From Pseudomonas cavernicola (GTDB lineage: Bacteria; Pseudomonadota; Gammaproteobacteria; Pseudomonadales; Pseudomonadaceae): a stretch of 64,000 bases of DNA. A program made the translations under genes and the position numbers. A model generated the notes under the pieces. The model did no database searches. It saw nothing but the letters and a program-made list of their open reading frames with translations, and was not told where the DNA came from. The stretch covers positions 248,001-312,000 of the forward strand of contig NZ_QYUR01000003.1 of assembly GCF_003596405.1 (NCBI RefSeq), in the 5' to 3' direction. Within the stretch, counting starts at the first letter, position 1. Every line of letters begins with the position of its first letter. Positions 26,639-36,301 of the stretch are shown piece by piece.

Positions 26639-27478
26639 TCAGTAAGCCTTGCCGGTTTTGTAGAAGTTCTCGAAGCAGAAATTGGTCGCGTCGATATAAC
26701 CCTCGGCACCACCACAGTCGAAACGCTTGCCTTTGAATTTGTAGGCCAGTACGCAACCATCCTGGGCCTGCTTCATCAGCGCATCGGTGATCTGAACTTC
26801 ACCGCCTTTGCCCGGCGGGGTTTCTTCGATCAATTTGAAGATATCCGGGGTAAGGATGTAGCGCCCGATAATCGCCAGGTTGGACGGAGCATCCTCGGGT
26901 TTCGGCTTCTCGACCATGCTGTTCACACGGTAGATGTCGTCACGAATCATCTCGCCGGCGATCACGCCGTACTTGGAGACTTCTTCCATCGGTACTTCTT
27001 GAATCGCCACGATCGAGCAGCGGAACTGGTTGTACAGCTTGACCATCTGGGTCAGTACGCCATCACCGTCCAGGTTCACGCACAAGTCATCCGCCAGCAC
27101 CACGGCAAAAGGCTCATCGCCGATCAGCGGGCGGCCTGAGAGAATCGCGTGACCGAGACCTTTCATTTCCACCTGACGGGTGTAGGAAAAGCTGCACTCG
27201 TCGATCAGACGACGAATACCTACCAGGTACTTCTCTTTATCCGTGCCTTTGATCTGATGCTCGAGTTCGTAGCTAATGTCGAAATGATCTTCCAGCGCGC
27301 GTTTGCCTCGGCCAGTCACAATAGAGATTTCCGACAAGCCCGCCTCAAGGGCTTCCTCGACGCCATACTGGATCAGCGGCTTGTTCACCACCGGCAGCAT
27401 TTCCTTGGGCATGGCCTTTGTCGCTGGCAGGAAGCGAGTACCGTAACCAGCAGCCGGGAACAAGCATTTCTTGATCAT
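26639..27478 (-). CDS. galU: UTP-glucose-1-phosphate uridylyltransferase
   Basis: A protein of 279 residues that makes UDP-glucose from UTP and glucose-1-phosphate. The nucleotide-binding signature is at the N-terminus (CLFPAAGYGTRFLPATKAMP), followed by KEMLPVVNKPLIQYGVEEA and the ADDLCVN active-site region. Length and sequence are standard for Pseudomonas GalU. AAGGA precedes the ATG at 27478. It is 46 bp downstream of ugd on the same strand, so UDP-glucose synthesis and oxidation are co-expressed for polysaccharide production. Confidence 0.95.
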   Translation of the reverse strand: MIKKCLFPAAGYGTRFLPATKAMPKEMLPVVNKPLIQYGVEEALEAGLSEISIVTGRGKRALEDHFDISYELEHQIKGTDKEKYLVGIRRLIDECSFSYTRQVEMKGLGHAILSGRPLIGDEPFAVVLADDLCVNLDGDGVLTQMVKLYNQFRCSIVAIQEVPMEEVSKYGVIAGEMIRDDIYRVNSMVEKPKPEDAPSNLAIIGRYILTPDIFKLIEETPPGKGGEVQITDALMKQAQDGCVLAYKFKGKRFDCGGAEGYIDATNFCFENFYKTGKAY

Positions 27479-27524
27479 GTGAGTCCTTGAAGGAGGGGTC
27501 GTACTTTTGTGCCGCGCAGTCTAA

Positions 27525-28886
27525 TCACGCCGCACTCGCCTTACAATGGCCCGCCACTGGCCGACCAATGCCTCGATAGAGAAAACCTAGCGCAGATAGT
27601 TCCCGGGAATCATAGATATTGCGCCCATCGAACAGCACAGGCATGCGCATCAGGCCACGAACGCGCAAAAAGTCCGGCTGACGGAACTGTTTCCACTCCG
27701 TCACTAGCACCAGCGCATCGGCCCCCTCAGCAGCGGTATACGGCGATTCACTCAAACACAGCTGGCCACTTGCCAAAGCCTGCGGATAGCAGGCCGCAAC
27801 ACCGGCAGTAGCGACTGGATCACAGGCTTGCACCCGCGCTCCGGCGGCCAACAAAGCCTCTAGCAAAACCAGGCTGGGCGCCTCTCGCAAATCATCGGTC
27901 CCCGGCTTGAAGGCCAGCCCCCAAAGCGCCACCACCCGGCCCTGTAGATAACCCGCAAAGTGTTCGTGCAGAGACTGAAACAGCACGGTTTTTTGCAGGG
28001 TATTGCGTGCTTCTACTGCCCGCAGAATTGCTGGCTCGAAACCTTCCTGCTCGGCGCTACGAATCAGCGCGCGGACATCCTTGGGAAAACACGAGCCGCC
28101 ATAGCCGCAACCGGCATAGATAAAGTGCGTACCAATGCGCTTGTCGCTGCCAATGCCACGGCGCACCTCCTCAATATCGACCTCCAGGCACGCGCAAAGC
28201 CCGGCCATCTCATTGATAAAGGAGATTTTCGTGGCAAGAAAAGCATTGGCCGCATACTTGCTGAACTCGGCAGCCCGCACGCCCATGCTCAGTACCCGTT
28301 CGTGGTTGCGCAGGAATGGCGCATAGAGCCGGCGCAGCAGTTCAGCGGTTTCGGCGTCATCACAGCCCAACACCACTCGGTCGGGGCGCATGAAGTCTTC
28401 GACCGCCGAACCCTCCTTCAGAAACTCGGGGTTACTCGCCACCTTCACCCTGCATCCCAGCCCGCGACCAGCCAGACGGGCATTGATGAGTTGCGCCACT
28501 CGCTCAGCCGTACCAACCGGCACCGTGGATTTATTCACCACCACGCAAGCCTGTTTTAGAGTCACACCCAGCTGATCGGCTACAGCCAGTACATACGACA
28601 GATCGGCCGAGCCATCCTCCCCACTCGGCGTACCGACAGCGATAAAAACGATTTCAGCCTGCCTCACGCCCTCTTCAAGGTGCTGACTGAAACTCAATTG
28701 ACCACTAGCGAGATGGACCTTGAGCATGGCCTCCAGACCAGGTTCATAGATCGGCACTTCGCCATGCGAAAGGCGCGCAACACGGAAGGGATCACGCTCG
28801 ACACAGACAACCCGATTGCCCATTTCGGCAAAACAGGCCGCGGTCACCAACCCAACATACCCTGCTCCGATTACACATAGCCGCAT
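27525..28886 (-). CDS. ugd: UDP-glucose 6-dehydrogenase
   Basis: A protein of 453 residues that oxidises UDP-glucose to UDP-glucuronate with two NAD. The Rossmann motif is at the very start (RLCVIGAGYVGLVTAACFAE). The catalytic cysteine lies in GYGGSCFPKD, and LWGLAFKPGTDDLREAPS is the C-terminal UDP-binding signature. I start at ATG 28886, preceded by GGAGGT; an in-frame upstream start at 28958 would add 24 residues before the Rossmann fold. It is the first gene of a probable two-gene operon with galU. Confidence 0.95.
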   Translation of the reverse strand: MRLCVIGAGYVGLVTAACFAEMGNRVVCVERDPFRVARLSHGEVPIYEPGLEAMLKVHLASGQLSFSQHLEEGVRQAEIVFIAVGTPSGEDGSADLSYVLAVADQLGVTLKQACVVVNKSTVPVGTAERVAQLINARLAGRGLGCRVKVASNPEFLKEGSAVEDFMRPDRVVLGCDDAETAELLRRLYAPFLRNHERVLSMGVRAAEFSKYAANAFLATKISFINEMAGLCACLEVDIEEVRRGIGSDKRIGTHFIYAGCGYGGSCFPKDVRALIRSAEQEGFEPAILRAVEARNTLQKTVLFQSLHEHFAGYLQGRVVALWGLAFKPGTDDLREAPSLVLLEALLAAGARVQACDPVATAGVAACYPQALASGQLCLSESPYTAAEGADALVLVTEWKQFRQPDFLRVRGLMRMPVLFDGRNIYDSRELSALGFLYRGIGRPVAGHCKASAA

Positions 28887-29011
28887 CGCTGCACCTCCAA
28901 ATGAGTAGCAGTGATTGCAGCGAAAATGGGTGGCAAGTGTGTGACGGGGGTACGACATAGGTGTGACAAGAAGCCCCGGCCGTTCTGAACACGCCTCGGG
29001 GCGAGAGGCTA

Positions 29012-29350
29012 TTACCGCCTATTGATCTCTATCGTGCGGCTGCCGGGCTGATCCTGGAATTCCCCGATGCCCAGGTACTCGATGCTCTGGATAACATTTC
29101 CCCTGGTTTGCGAGGAGCCGCTGCCCTGAAAGCTTCGCTCGTTCCTGTATCCGCCGCTGGGCACACGATAGCCGCCATAGTTGTCGTAGCGCTCATAGCG
29201 GCTCGAAGTGCCGATACTTCCGCTTGCGCCGGGGCTTATGTAGATCCGGGTGATTGGCGCAGGGCGCTGTTCATCGGCCGACTCATAAGCAAAGGCTGCA
29301 GAGGCTACGAACGCTGATAGCGCTAGAAGCACAGTAGTAAGTTTGCTCAT
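29012..29350 (-). CDS. Small secreted protein of unknown function
   Basis: A protein of 112 residues. A signal peptide is clear (LTTVLLALSAFVASAAFAYE). The mature part is short, polar and rich in Gly, Ser, Tyr and Arg (SGSIGTSSRYERYDNYGGYR), with two possible strands near the C-terminus. I do not recognise a family. The ATG at 29350 follows an AGGTGA-type ribosome site. It lies between ugd and the prophage remnant and appears to be a chromosomal gene. Confidence 0.6.
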   Translation of the reverse strand: MSKLTTVLLALSAFVASAAFAYESADEQRPAPITRIYISPGASGSIGTSSRYERYDNYGGYRVPSGGYRNERSFQGSGSSQTRGNVIQSIEYLGIGEFQDQPGSRTIEINRR

Positions 29351-29409
29351 CTCGTCACCTCGCTAAGAGCCGATCCACATCTTTACTCGCATTCCGCCTT
29401 GGGTCGGCA

Positions 29410-29820
29410 TCATGGTCTTAGGCCAGCAACATGCCCATGAGGGTCATGAAAGCATGTGGAGCTTAAAGATGTAATCCGAGAAACGGAAAACCAGCCAGCT
29501 AGAGCCGAAGTCAGCGCACTTTCCTTCCCGCTGATGCGCAGCTCTTGGAGGCCAACAATGACGGCGACTGCGAGCGGTACCCATACCCAGACGGGGACGA
29601 GACTGAGGACTTTCAGGCGCTGAATAACGCGCTCGGCGTCATGCAGATCATCACGCAACAGACGCTCAGCCTGCGCGCGGTCGATGGTCAGGCCCTGCAC
29701 CACGTCAGGGCCAGTATGATCCCAGCCGATGGTCAACACGCCCATGCTGGCACGGTAGGCGATCGGGCGCAGGCCCTCGAAGCCCTAGATCAGGGCGAGG
29801 CCAGCGTCACTGGTGTTCAT
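29410..29820 (-). pseudogene. Phage endolysin with early stop, fused to a spanin-like tail
   Basis: Starting at ATG 29820 the frame reads MNTSDAGLALI, then TAG, then GFEGLRPIAYRAS and GVLTIGWDHTGPDV. These match a lysozyme-type (GH24) endolysin with its catalytic Glu, Asp and Thr region, in which the usual Lys codon after LALI has become a stop. After about 60 residues the lysozyme breaks off and continues as VPVWVWVPLAVAVIVGLQEL, a membrane segment like an Rz spanin N-terminus. An internal deletion has therefore joined endolysin to spanin. It overlaps the holin stop (ATGA), the normal order of a lysis cassette. Confidence 0.8.
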
Positions 29821-30121
29821 ACCTGCTCAACCTTCCGGCCAATCAACCGATCTGCGTAATCGCGCAGCTTCTCGACACCCATAAAGCCGACCGCACCACC
29901 CGCGAAGGTGGCCATTGAGTCAGGCAGGCCGAAGTACGCCAGCAGCGGAACCAGGATCAGTGTGGCCAGGCCGCACAAGGCGCCCTCCATGACCATCTGG
30001 CGCCAGCCGCCACGGCCGTGGGTCAGGCAATCAGCACGGACAAACCGAAGGCGTATAGCTGAGGGTGGTGTGCGGCCACCCAGGCGATAAATGCCGCCCA
30101 CAGGTTTAGGTCGTGATCCAT
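29817..30121 (-). pseudogene. Phage holin, frameshifted
   Basis: From ATG 30121 (GGAG eight bases upstream) the frame reads MDHDLNLWAAFIAWVAAHHP and on to LSVLIA, then a stop. In the neighbouring frame the protein continues directly as CLTHGRGGWRQMVMEGALCG and on through two more membrane helices to KVEQV. The joint is a GCCTG repeat, so a four-base loss during slippage is the likely lesion. The intact product would be a three-helix phage holin of about 105 residues. Its stop overlaps the endolysin start. Confidence 0.8.
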
Positions 30122-30161
30122 TTTCATGGCTCCGTTCCTGGCCGCATGGGCCGCTTGGTGA

Positions 30162-30188
30162 ATAAAAAAGCCCGCAGTGAGGACGGGC
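30162..30188 (-). terminator. Terminator-like hairpin
   Basis: On the minus strand GCCCG, loop, CGGGC and then a T run. It is the first of three similar hairpins upstream of the holin remnant. Confidence 0.55.
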
Positions 30189-30230
30189 AAAGGAACCAGC
30201 GAGAGGGAGTGCCAGCGTGAAGCACCAATG

Positions 30231-30254
30231 AAAAAGCCCGCACATGGCGGGCTT
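30231..30254 (-). terminator. Terminator-like hairpin
   Basis: On the minus strand AAGCCCGCC, loop ATG, TGCGGGCTT followed by TTTC. It would stop minus-strand transcription before the lysis genes. Confidence 0.6.
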
Positions 30255-30469
30255 GGAATTCAAAGTAGGTGGCCGGCGCTGGTCTCCGGCTTACAAGGTT
30301 TATCAGGCATCTCGCAGAAGATTTATGAGTTCTTCTGCTTCACACGGCATAAGGGGTGGATCTCACACAGGAGATCTTTCTAACCGTGTACCCTTGGGAA
30401 CGCGCCCCACGTCTCCTTGCTATCCTCTTGCGCATCAGTCTGCGTTCTCACCTACACCATAAGAATAAC

Positions 30470-30498
30470 AAAAGCCCGACATGTGGGCCGGGCTTTTT
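30470..30498. terminator. Bidirectional terminator
   Basis: AAAAGCCCGACATGTGGGCC continues into GGGCTTTTT. The stem is flanked by A and T runs on both sides, so it can act on either strand. The rest of 30255-30582 shows no convincing gene. Confidence 0.6.
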
Positions 30499-30582
30499 AA
30501 GATCGTTTTCTTCAGAGGGAAGAACGACAGGATGGGAAAAACCATGAGCGAACCAGGCATTTCTGTCAATACATCATAACGT

Positions 30583-30795
30583 CTACCGTATGACGCGGTC
30601 CGGCGACCTTGCGCGGTACATACTTCTCCCGAACTCGTAACGATCTTCCTTCTTCAAGTAGATGCAGTGGAGGCGTAGCTGACCAGCAATTGCGGTAGCA
30701 CCTACATCGGTGATCACCATGCCAGACACAAGAGCCACTCCCTGTGCATCGACGCTCTGCCTGACGTCCTCCTTCAATGCATCCAAGTGATTCAC
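30583..30795 (-). CDS. Small phage-type hypothetical protein
   Basis: A protein of 70 residues starting at GTG 30795 with AAGGAGG six bases upstream, one of the best ribosome sites in the remnant. The product begins with NHLDALKEDVRQSVDAQGVA and contains a short hydrophobic strand (LVSGMVITDV). I recognise no family. It overlaps by 4 bp the end of the frameshifted gene upstream, as expected for late-early phage genes that are read together. Confidence 0.5.
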   Translation of the reverse strand: MNHLDALKEDVRQSVDAQGVALVSGMVITDVGATAIAGQLRLHCIYLKKEDRYEFGRSMYRARSPDRVIR

Positions 30796-31224
30796 GCTGC
30801 CTCCTTCATTTCACCAATGACCGCCGCCACCGGGGCTAGCGCCAGCTTGTCCAGATCATTGCACCCGTCGAAGCATAGCTGGATGAAACCACCCCACTCC
30901 CTGCCCACTGTTCGGAAGATAACTTCAGGTCGTAGGTTTCCAGCAACGCGGCGCGGAATACCTCGGGGCCCGCTAGCGGGTCTTCGCATGCACTCTGCCC
31001 GCCCTGGTGCATGCGACGGTAGCGGTAGAGCACGCCCTTGGCCACACATACTCGGCCTTCTGCCACTTCGCCGTGGTCATGCGGCCGCCAGCCTGGACGA
31101 GAGCGTGATAGGCGCCATGGAAAATGATTTCCTCGGCGGTTTCTCGATCCTCTGCAGTCGGGACAGGGCTGTACAGCCAGTTTCCAAAAGCATGGATGTC
31201 AGAGCGGAGTGTGCCGATGGCCAT
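30792..31224 (-). pseudogene. Phage gene broken by two frameshifts
   Basis: Three overlapping minus-strand fragments make one continuous protein of about 145 residues. They are MAIGTLRSDIHAFGNWLYSP to TAKWQKAEYV (from 31224), then GVLYRYRRMHQGGQSACEDP to LLETYDLKLSSEQWA, then REWGGFIQLCFDGCNDLDKL to GEMKEAA. Each join needs a single frame change. The position between the NinI-like phosphatase and the lysis genes is where a late-gene antiterminator or similar regulator would lie, but I cannot name the family from sequence. Confidence 0.6.
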
Positions 31225-31350
31225 CTGAACTCGCCCGGCGATAGCCGGGTGGGCGCAGCCGCCAGTCGATGTTGTGCTGTCAGGGCGAGTGCCTTTCACA
31301 CCAGGAGCGAACACAAGGCGGCTGTAGGTGATCTTCCGTGGGCAGTTGGC

Positions 31351-32055
31351 TCATTCAGAACCCTCCCTGGCGACTTGGGCGTAGTGGAAGTTCGTCAGGT
31401 TCACCATGGTCAGCCGTCCACCGAACACGGCGCCGGTGTCGATGAATAGGTGATTGCCCAATTGGGCGGGTTTGCACAGGACGGTATGCCCGCAGAAGAC
31501 GAAGGCGATGTTGTCGACGGTATCGGTCCGCCCGCTGCTGATCCGCGTGCGGCCCCAGATGGCCTGGGCTTCGATGTAGCGCAGTGGGTCACTCTCGTCC
31601 TGCAGGCGACTGGTGAAATCCTTCCAGTCGCTTAGCGGGCACTCGGCATGTACCAGGCCGATAAGGCCGTGCACGCTTTCCAGCTCGATGGCAACCGGCA
31701 ACTCACGGAAGGCTACGGCGAACTCCTGCTGCTCGGATTTCGACAGGCCGAAGAACCACGCGCCGCCGCTGTAGAAGTACAAGTCGTTGTCGAGCATCTC
31801 TGCAACGGCATCGATGACCATTTGCTCGTGGTTGCCTAGTATGGCGTGGAACCAGGGCTTGGCCAGAAACTCCAGCGCCCGAGCGCTCTCTGGGCCACGG
31901 TCGACCATGTCGCCCACGCTGAACAACCGGTCTTGCTCGGGATCGAACCTCACCTTCGCCAGCAGTTGCTCCAGCAGCGGGAAGCATCCATGGATGTCGC
32001 CTACCACGAAGTCGCGGCCAATGATGTTGCGCGAAAACCTGATGAACCGGCTCAT
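31351..32055 (-). CDS. Phage NinI-like metallophosphoesterase
   Basis: A protein of 234 residues of the lambda NinI/PrpA serine-threonine phosphatase family. The dimetal motifs are in order: GDIHGC, then GDMVDRGPES, then GNHEQM, with later histidines in VHAECPLSDW and FCGHTVLCKP. All look intact. I use ATG 32055; an in-frame TTG at 32082 is less likely. It is the only apparently intact enzyme gene of the prophage remnant. ninI lies in the nin region of lambdoid phages, close to DUF1364 genes, as here. Confidence 0.85.
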   Translation of the reverse strand: MSRFIRFSRNIIGRDFVVGDIHGCFPLLEQLLAKVRFDPEQDRLFSVGDMVDRGPESARALEFLAKPWFHAILGNHEQMVIDAVAEMLDNDLYFYSGGAWFFGLSKSEQQEFAVAFRELPVAIELESVHGLIGLVHAECPLSDWKDFTSRLQDESDPLRYIEAQAIWGRTRISSGRTDTVDNIAFVFCGHTVLCKPAQLGNHLFIDTGAVFGGRLTMVNLTNFHYAQVAREGSE

Positions 32056-32173
32056 TCCGACACCGTCCTGAACGACCCGCAACGCTCACAGGTCTGCACG
32101 CGCAGGCGTTCGCCATGATTCATATAGCTTATGCCCATACCCCACCGGCAGCCCAGCAGCATGCATCGGATGG

Positions 32174-32389
32174 TCATGCGGCCAGCTTCCCTTCTTTGAG
32201 CAGGACTGCCTGGGTGCGAATAACGCCCTCCAGGTGAGCGAGCGAAGCACTGTCGGCGTCGATGTGGCGCGTGCGGCGATCGATCTCGTCATGACACGAC
32301 GAGCAGGCCCAAGCAGTAAGCGTCCAGCAGCTCCGGATAAAGCCGAATCCAGTGGCGATATCATGCAAGCCAGGGATCAACTTGGGCAT
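32174..32389 (-). pseudogene. DUF1364 (phage nuclease-like) C-terminal fragment
   Basis: A frame of 71 residues whose second half matches the C-terminus of phage DUF1364 proteins: ACSSCHDEIDRRTRHIDADS and LAHLEGVIRTQAVLLKEGKL. The CxxCH-D-RR signature is diagnostic. Residues 1-28 do not resemble the family and the N-terminal zinc-cysteine part is absent, so only the 3' third survives. It lies between the NinI-like gene and the tRNA-Leu, at the end of the prophage remnant. Confidence 0.7.
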
Positions 32390-32539
32390 ACCACCGTCGT
32401 CATGACCGAGTAGTACATCCGCGAGCTAAGGGCAAGAAAGTAACCCCGACGCGATGAATTGCGGCCCAAGTCATTAATTTCGGCCCATAAACTAACAAGG
32501 GCCTACATGCGAAATCGCCTGTAAGCCCTTGATTTCAAA

Positions 32540-32626
32540 TGGTGCCCGGAGCCGGGGTCGAACCGGCACGTCCTTACGAACGAGGGATTTTAAGTCCCTT
32601 GCGTCTACCAATTTCGCCATCCGGGC
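32540..32626 (-). tRNA. tRNA-Leu (TAA)
   Basis: Read on the minus strand, 87 bases including encoded CCA, with acceptor stem GCCCGGA/TCCGGGC, a long variable arm (CTCGTTCGTAAGGACGTG) and anticodon TAA in ACTTAAAAT. The prophage remnant abuts the 3' end of this gene, the usual phage attachment position. Confidence 0.95.
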
Positions 32627-32774
32627 GGTAGAGCGGTAAATCTTGGCTATGGGTGCTTGCAGCAGAATCGACATCCGCGCCCCATGGCGAGCGCAGGAAT
32701 ATATACAGCCCTACCCTGCGACGCAAGTTTCAACAGCTACAAATTGAGCGCGGAAGGGACATCCACCCCAATAG

Positions 32775-32808
32775 AAAAAGCCCCGTAGATCAAAGATCTA
32801 CGGGGCTT
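32775..32808 (-). terminator. Hairpin terminator between tRNA-Cys and tRNA-Leu
   Basis: On the minus strand AAGCCCCGTAGATC, loop, GATCTACGGGGCTTTTT. A 14-bp stem with a T run, placed after tRNA-Cys. Confidence 0.75.
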
Positions 32809-32816
32809 ATCTATAA

Positions 32817-32890
32817 TGGAGGCCGAGGTCGGAATCGAACCGGCATAGACGGATTTGCAATCCGCAGCATAACCACTCTGCCACCCGGCC
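32817..32890 (-). tRNA. tRNA-Cys (GCA)
   Basis: 74 bases including CCA, with acceptor GGCCGGG, anticodon loop GGATTGCAAATCC with GCA, and T-loop GGTTCGATTCC. Second of the Gly-Cys-Leu tRNA group downstream of pgsA. Confidence 0.95.
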
Positions 32891-32933
32891 TCAAACGAAG
32901 ACGCCGCAAACTGCGGCGTCAACGTCAACAAAT

Positions 32934-33009
<76 letters not shown>

Positions 33010-33074
33010 GTCTTGGTGACGGGCGCCATTCTATAGAATCCAAACACCCCGTCAACCCCTTGATTCAAAAAAGC

Positions 33075-33635
33075 TTATTTATTTTCCACAGTTGGACTGA
33101 GGTGCGGCCAGGCGGCGATCAGGTACTGCACCATGGACCAAAGGGTTAGCGCTGCCGCGACAATCAGCAGTACAAAGCCAAGCACCACCCAGACAGTCTC
33201 TGATGGCGGGCTAGCCAACAAGATCACCAGCGCCACCATCTGCGCAGCAGTCTTCCATTTGCCCAGGTTGGACACCGATACATGCGCCCGCGCGCCTAGC
33301 TCGGCCATCCATTCGCGCAATGCCGAGATGACGATCTCTCTGCCAATGATGATGGCCGCCGGCAAGGTAAGCCAGAAAGTGGCGTGCTCCTCCACTAACA
33401 ACACCAAGGCCACAGCCACCATCAGCTTGTCCGCCACCGGATCGAGAAAAGCACCAAACGGTGTGCTTTGCTCCAGCCGACGAGCCAGATAGCCGTCGAG
33501 CCAGTCAGTAATGGCGGCAAAACCAAACACCGCACTGGCGGCCAGATAGCTCCACGAGAACGGTAGATAGAACAGTAAAATAAAGATCGGGATCAGCAGG
33601 ACGCGCAGTATGGTAATCAGGTTGGGGATATTCAT
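33075..33635 (-). CDS. pgsA: CDP-diacylglycerol-glycerol-3-phosphate 3-phosphatidyltransferase
   Basis: An integral membrane enzyme of 186 residues that makes phosphatidylglycerol phosphate. The CDP-alcohol phosphotransferase motif is intact: [20 protein letters not shown], giving D-G-x2-A-R-x8-G-x3-D-x3-D near residues 50-75. Several hydrophobic helices surround it ([37 protein letters not shown]). I use ATG 33635, two codons inside an alternative GTG. It lies 33 bp downstream of uvrC on the same strand, in the conserved gacA-uvrC-pgsA order. Confidence 0.95.
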   Translation of the reverse strand: MNIPNLITILRVLLIPIFILLFYLPFSWSYLAASAVFGFAAITDWLDGYLARRLEQSTPFGAFLDPVADKLMVAVALVLLVEEHATFWLTLPAAIIIGREIVISALREWMAELGARAHVSVSNLGKWKTAAQMVALVILLASPPSETVWVVLGFVLLIVAAALTLWSMVQYLIAAWPHLSPTVENK

Positions 33636-33668
33636 CGGCACAACTAGGCTGCGAGGTGAGCCGGCATT

Positions 33669-35492
33669 CTACTCGCTGTGCAGGGCGGCATAAATCAGCT
33701 CAGCAAGCTTTTTACTGATTCCGGGCGCTTTGGCAATTTCTTCGGTGCTGGCGCGCGCCAGTTCTTGCAGGCCGCCGAAATGATTGAGCAGCTCTCGCCG
33801 ACGCTTCGGCCCTACCCCAGCAACCTCTTCGAGACTGGAAGTACGGCGCGCCTTACCGCGCCGAGCACGGTGCCCAGTAATGGCAAAACGGTGCGACTCA
33901 TCGCGAATCTGCTGGATCAGGTGCAACGCGGGTGAGTTGCCCGGCAAGGTGAATTCGTGGGCCGCATCGTTCAAGTAAAGGGTTTCCAGCCCGGGCTTGC
34001 GGGTTGCGCCCTTGGCCACCCCAAGCAAGATCAGATCCGGCACTGCCAACTCTTGCAGCACCTCCCGGGCCATTGCCAGCTGGCCTTTACCGCCATCTAC
34101 CAGAAGGATATCCGGCAGTTTTCCCTCACCATCCTTAACCTTGCTGAAGCGACGAGTAAGCGCCTGGTGCATGGCCGCATAGTCATCACCCGCCGTGACG
34201 CCCTCGATGTTGTAGCGACGGTAATCGGATTTAAGGGGGCCTTCCGGGCCGAACACCACGCATGAGGCAACAGTCGCCTCACCGCTGGAGTGGCTGATAT
34301 CGAAGCACTCCATTCGCTGCGGCGGCTCGTCCAGATCCAACGCCTCTGCCAAAGCCTCGAAACGAGCGGCGAGATGCTGACGATTGGCCAGGCGCGACGC
34401 GAGCGCCTGCTCTGCATTGGTCACAGCCAACTGCTGCCAACGTGCTCGAGTACCACGCACACGGTGAGTGATGCTCAGCTCCCGCCCTCGCAACGCTGAA
34501 ATCGCCTCGATCAACGCGGGAAAATCGTCGTGGGCGGCATTAACGATGAGCTCGCTAGGCAGATCGCGCTCATGACTGCTCAGGTAGTACTGAGCCAGGA
34601 ACGCTGCCAGCACTTCACTGACATCCTCTTCAATGGCCACCTGCGGGTAGAAATTCTTGCTCCCCAGCACACGCCCGCCACGCACACTGATCAGGTGAAC
34701 ACAAGCCCCTCCTGGGTTGACCATGGCCGCCACAACGTCCACATCGCCGGTACCGCCTTCCATGCTTTGTTGATCTTGCACGCGACGGAGCAGGGAAATT
34801 TGATCGCGCAACTCGGCTGCACGTTCAAACTCGAGATTCACGGCCGCCTGCTCCATGCCGCTGGACAGCTCGTCAGTCAACGCATTGCTGCGCCCTTCAA
34901 GGAACATGATCGAATGCCGCACATCCTCAGCGTACTCAGTGGGATCAACTAAGCCGACGCAAGGGCCTTTGCAGCGCTTGATTTGATATTGCAGACAAGG
35001 CCGGGTGCGGTTCTTGAAGTAGCTGTCTTCGCACTGGCGGACCAAAAAGGCCTTTTGCAATAAGCTCAGGCTTTCACGAATGGCCCCGGCGCTCGGGTAA
35101 GGTCCAAAGTAGCGCCCCTTCTGCTTTTTGGCGCCGCGATGAATGCTCAGACGCGGATAGTCACCGTCGGACAGAAACACGTACGGGTAGGACTTATCGT
35201 CCCGCAACAGGATGTTGTACGGCGGTCGCCATTCCTTTATCAGCGTCTGCTCAAGCAGCAGCGCCTCGGTCTCGTTGGCGGTGATGGTGGTTTCGATCTG
35301 AACGATCTTGACCACTAATGCGGCGGTCTTCGGCGCCAACCCCGTCTTGCGGAAATAGCTGGAGAGGCGCTTCTTCAGGTTTTTCGCTTTGCCAACATAG
35401 AGCAGCTTGGCGTCCGCATCGAACATGCGATACACGCCAGGCCGCCCACTGCAGGTGGCGAGGAAGGCGCTGGAATCGAACGGTTCAGCCAT
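33669..35492 (-). CDS. uvrC: Excinuclease ABC subunit C
   Basis: The nucleotide excision repair endonuclease, 607 residues. The N-terminal GIY-YIG domain incises 3' ([20 protein letters not shown], near 15-35). A Cys cluster ([20 protein letters not shown]) and the UVR motif ([20 protein letters not shown]) follow. The RNase H-like domain that incises 5' comes next ([30 protein letters not shown]), and helix-hairpin-helix motifs end the protein ([20 protein letters not shown]). The ATG at 35492 lies one base after the gacA TGA, implying coupled translation. Confidence 0.95.
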   Translation of the reverse strand: MAEPFDSSAFLATCSGRPGVYRMFDADAKLLYVGKAKNLKKRLSSYFRKTGLAPKTAALVVKIVQIETTITANETEALLLEQTLIKEWRPPYNILLRDDKSYPYVFLSDGDYPRLSIHRGAKKQKGRYFGPYPSAGAIRESLSLLQKAFLVRQCEDSYFKNRTRPCLQYQIKRCKGPCVGLVDPTEYAEDVRHSIMFLEGRSNALTDELSSGMEQAAVNLEFERAAELRDQISLLRRVQDQQSMEGGTGDVDVVAAMVNPGGACVHLISVRGGRVLGSKNFYPQVAIEEDVSEVLAAFLAQYYLSSHERDLPSELIVNAAHDDFPALIEAISALRGRELSITHRVRGTRARWQQLAVTNAEQALASRLANRQHLAARFEALAEALDLDEPPQRMECFDISHSSGEATVASCVVFGPEGPLKSDYRRYNIEGVTAGDDYAAMHQALTRRFSKVKDGEGKLPDILLVDGGKGQLAMAREVLQELAVPDLILLGVAKGATRKPGLETLYLNDAAHEFTLPGNSPALHLIQQIRDESHRFAITGHRARRGKARRTSSLEEVAGVGPKRRRELLNHFGGLQELARASTEEIAKAPGISKKLAELIYAALHSE

Positions 35493-35493
35493 C

Positions 35494-36138
35494 TCAGCTG
35501 GAGGCATCGACCATGCCATGACGCACGGCCAACAAGGCCAACTCCACGTCACTGGTAATCGCGAGCTTCTCGAAAATGCGATAGCGATAGGTGTTTACCG
35601 TCTTCGGCGACAGGCAGAGCTTGTCGGAGATGCTCTGCACCTTCTGACAGCCGGCGATCATCAGGGCAATCTGGATTTCACGCTCAGACAGCAAATCGAA
35701 GGGCGAGCTATTGGTCTGCGGCTGAAAGGATTTCAGCGCCAACTGCTGTGCAATCTGCGGGCTGATGTAACGCTGGCCGGCAAACACCATGCGAATCGCC
35801 TGAACCATCTCTTCCAGCGCGGCCCCCTTGGTCAGGTAACCGGCTGCACCGGCCTGTAACAAGCGCGTGGGAAACGGATCGTCTTCACAGGCGGTCACGG
35901 CGACGACTTTTAGATCAGGGTGACTACGCAGAAGTTTGCGGGTGGCTTCGAGGCCGCCGATGCCGGGCATTTTGATGTCCATCAGGACGACGTCCGGCTT
36001 TAGCTCGCGGGCTTTTTTCAGCGACTCCTCACCGGAGTCGGCTTGCCCCACCACTTGTAGACCATCGATATCGGCCAACATGCGGGTGATGCCCGTTCGA
36101 ACTAAATCGTGGTCATCGACCACTAGCACCCTAATCAA
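35494..36138 (-). CDS. gacA: Response regulator GacA
   Basis: A protein of 214 residues, the response regulator of the GacS/GacA system that activates small RNAs of the Rsm pathway and thereby secondary metabolism. The receiver domain has the phosphoacceptor Asp in [10 protein letters not shown] (about residue 54), acidic residues in VVDDHD, and Lys in GYLTKGA. The C-terminal LuxR-type HTH reads [20 protein letters not shown], then [20 protein letters not shown]. The start codon is TTG (36138), preceded by GAGGTG. The stop is separated by one base from uvrC. Confidence 0.95.
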   Translation of the reverse strand: MIRVLVVDDHDLVRTGITRMLADIDGLQVVGQADSGEESLKKARELKPDVVLMDIKMPGIGGLEATRKLLRSHPDLKVVAVTACEDDPFPTRLLQAGAAGYLTKGAALEEMVQAIRMVFAGQRYISPQIAQQLALKSFQPQTNSSPFDLLSEREIQIALMIAGCQKVQSISDKLCLSPKTVNTYRYRIFEKLAITSDVELALLAVRHGMVDASS

Positions 36139-36301
36139 GCAACACCTCGTTGTGCGTCAAAAGCCGCTCGCTGCAGCGGTCTTATCGGATGCTGGCCACC
36201 TTAGCAAAAAAGCTTCGGCAAGACCTAGCTTGGCGCATAACCGTCAAATAGCAAACGCCAAAATTTTGGGTTTTGACGCTGCTGATTTGAACGAAGAGAA
36301 G

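Noticed and set aside
28972..29004. GCCCCG...CGGGGC stem downstream of the small secreted protein
   Set aside because: Could be a terminator on the minus strand, but it has a long loop and no clear T run, so it was not annotated.
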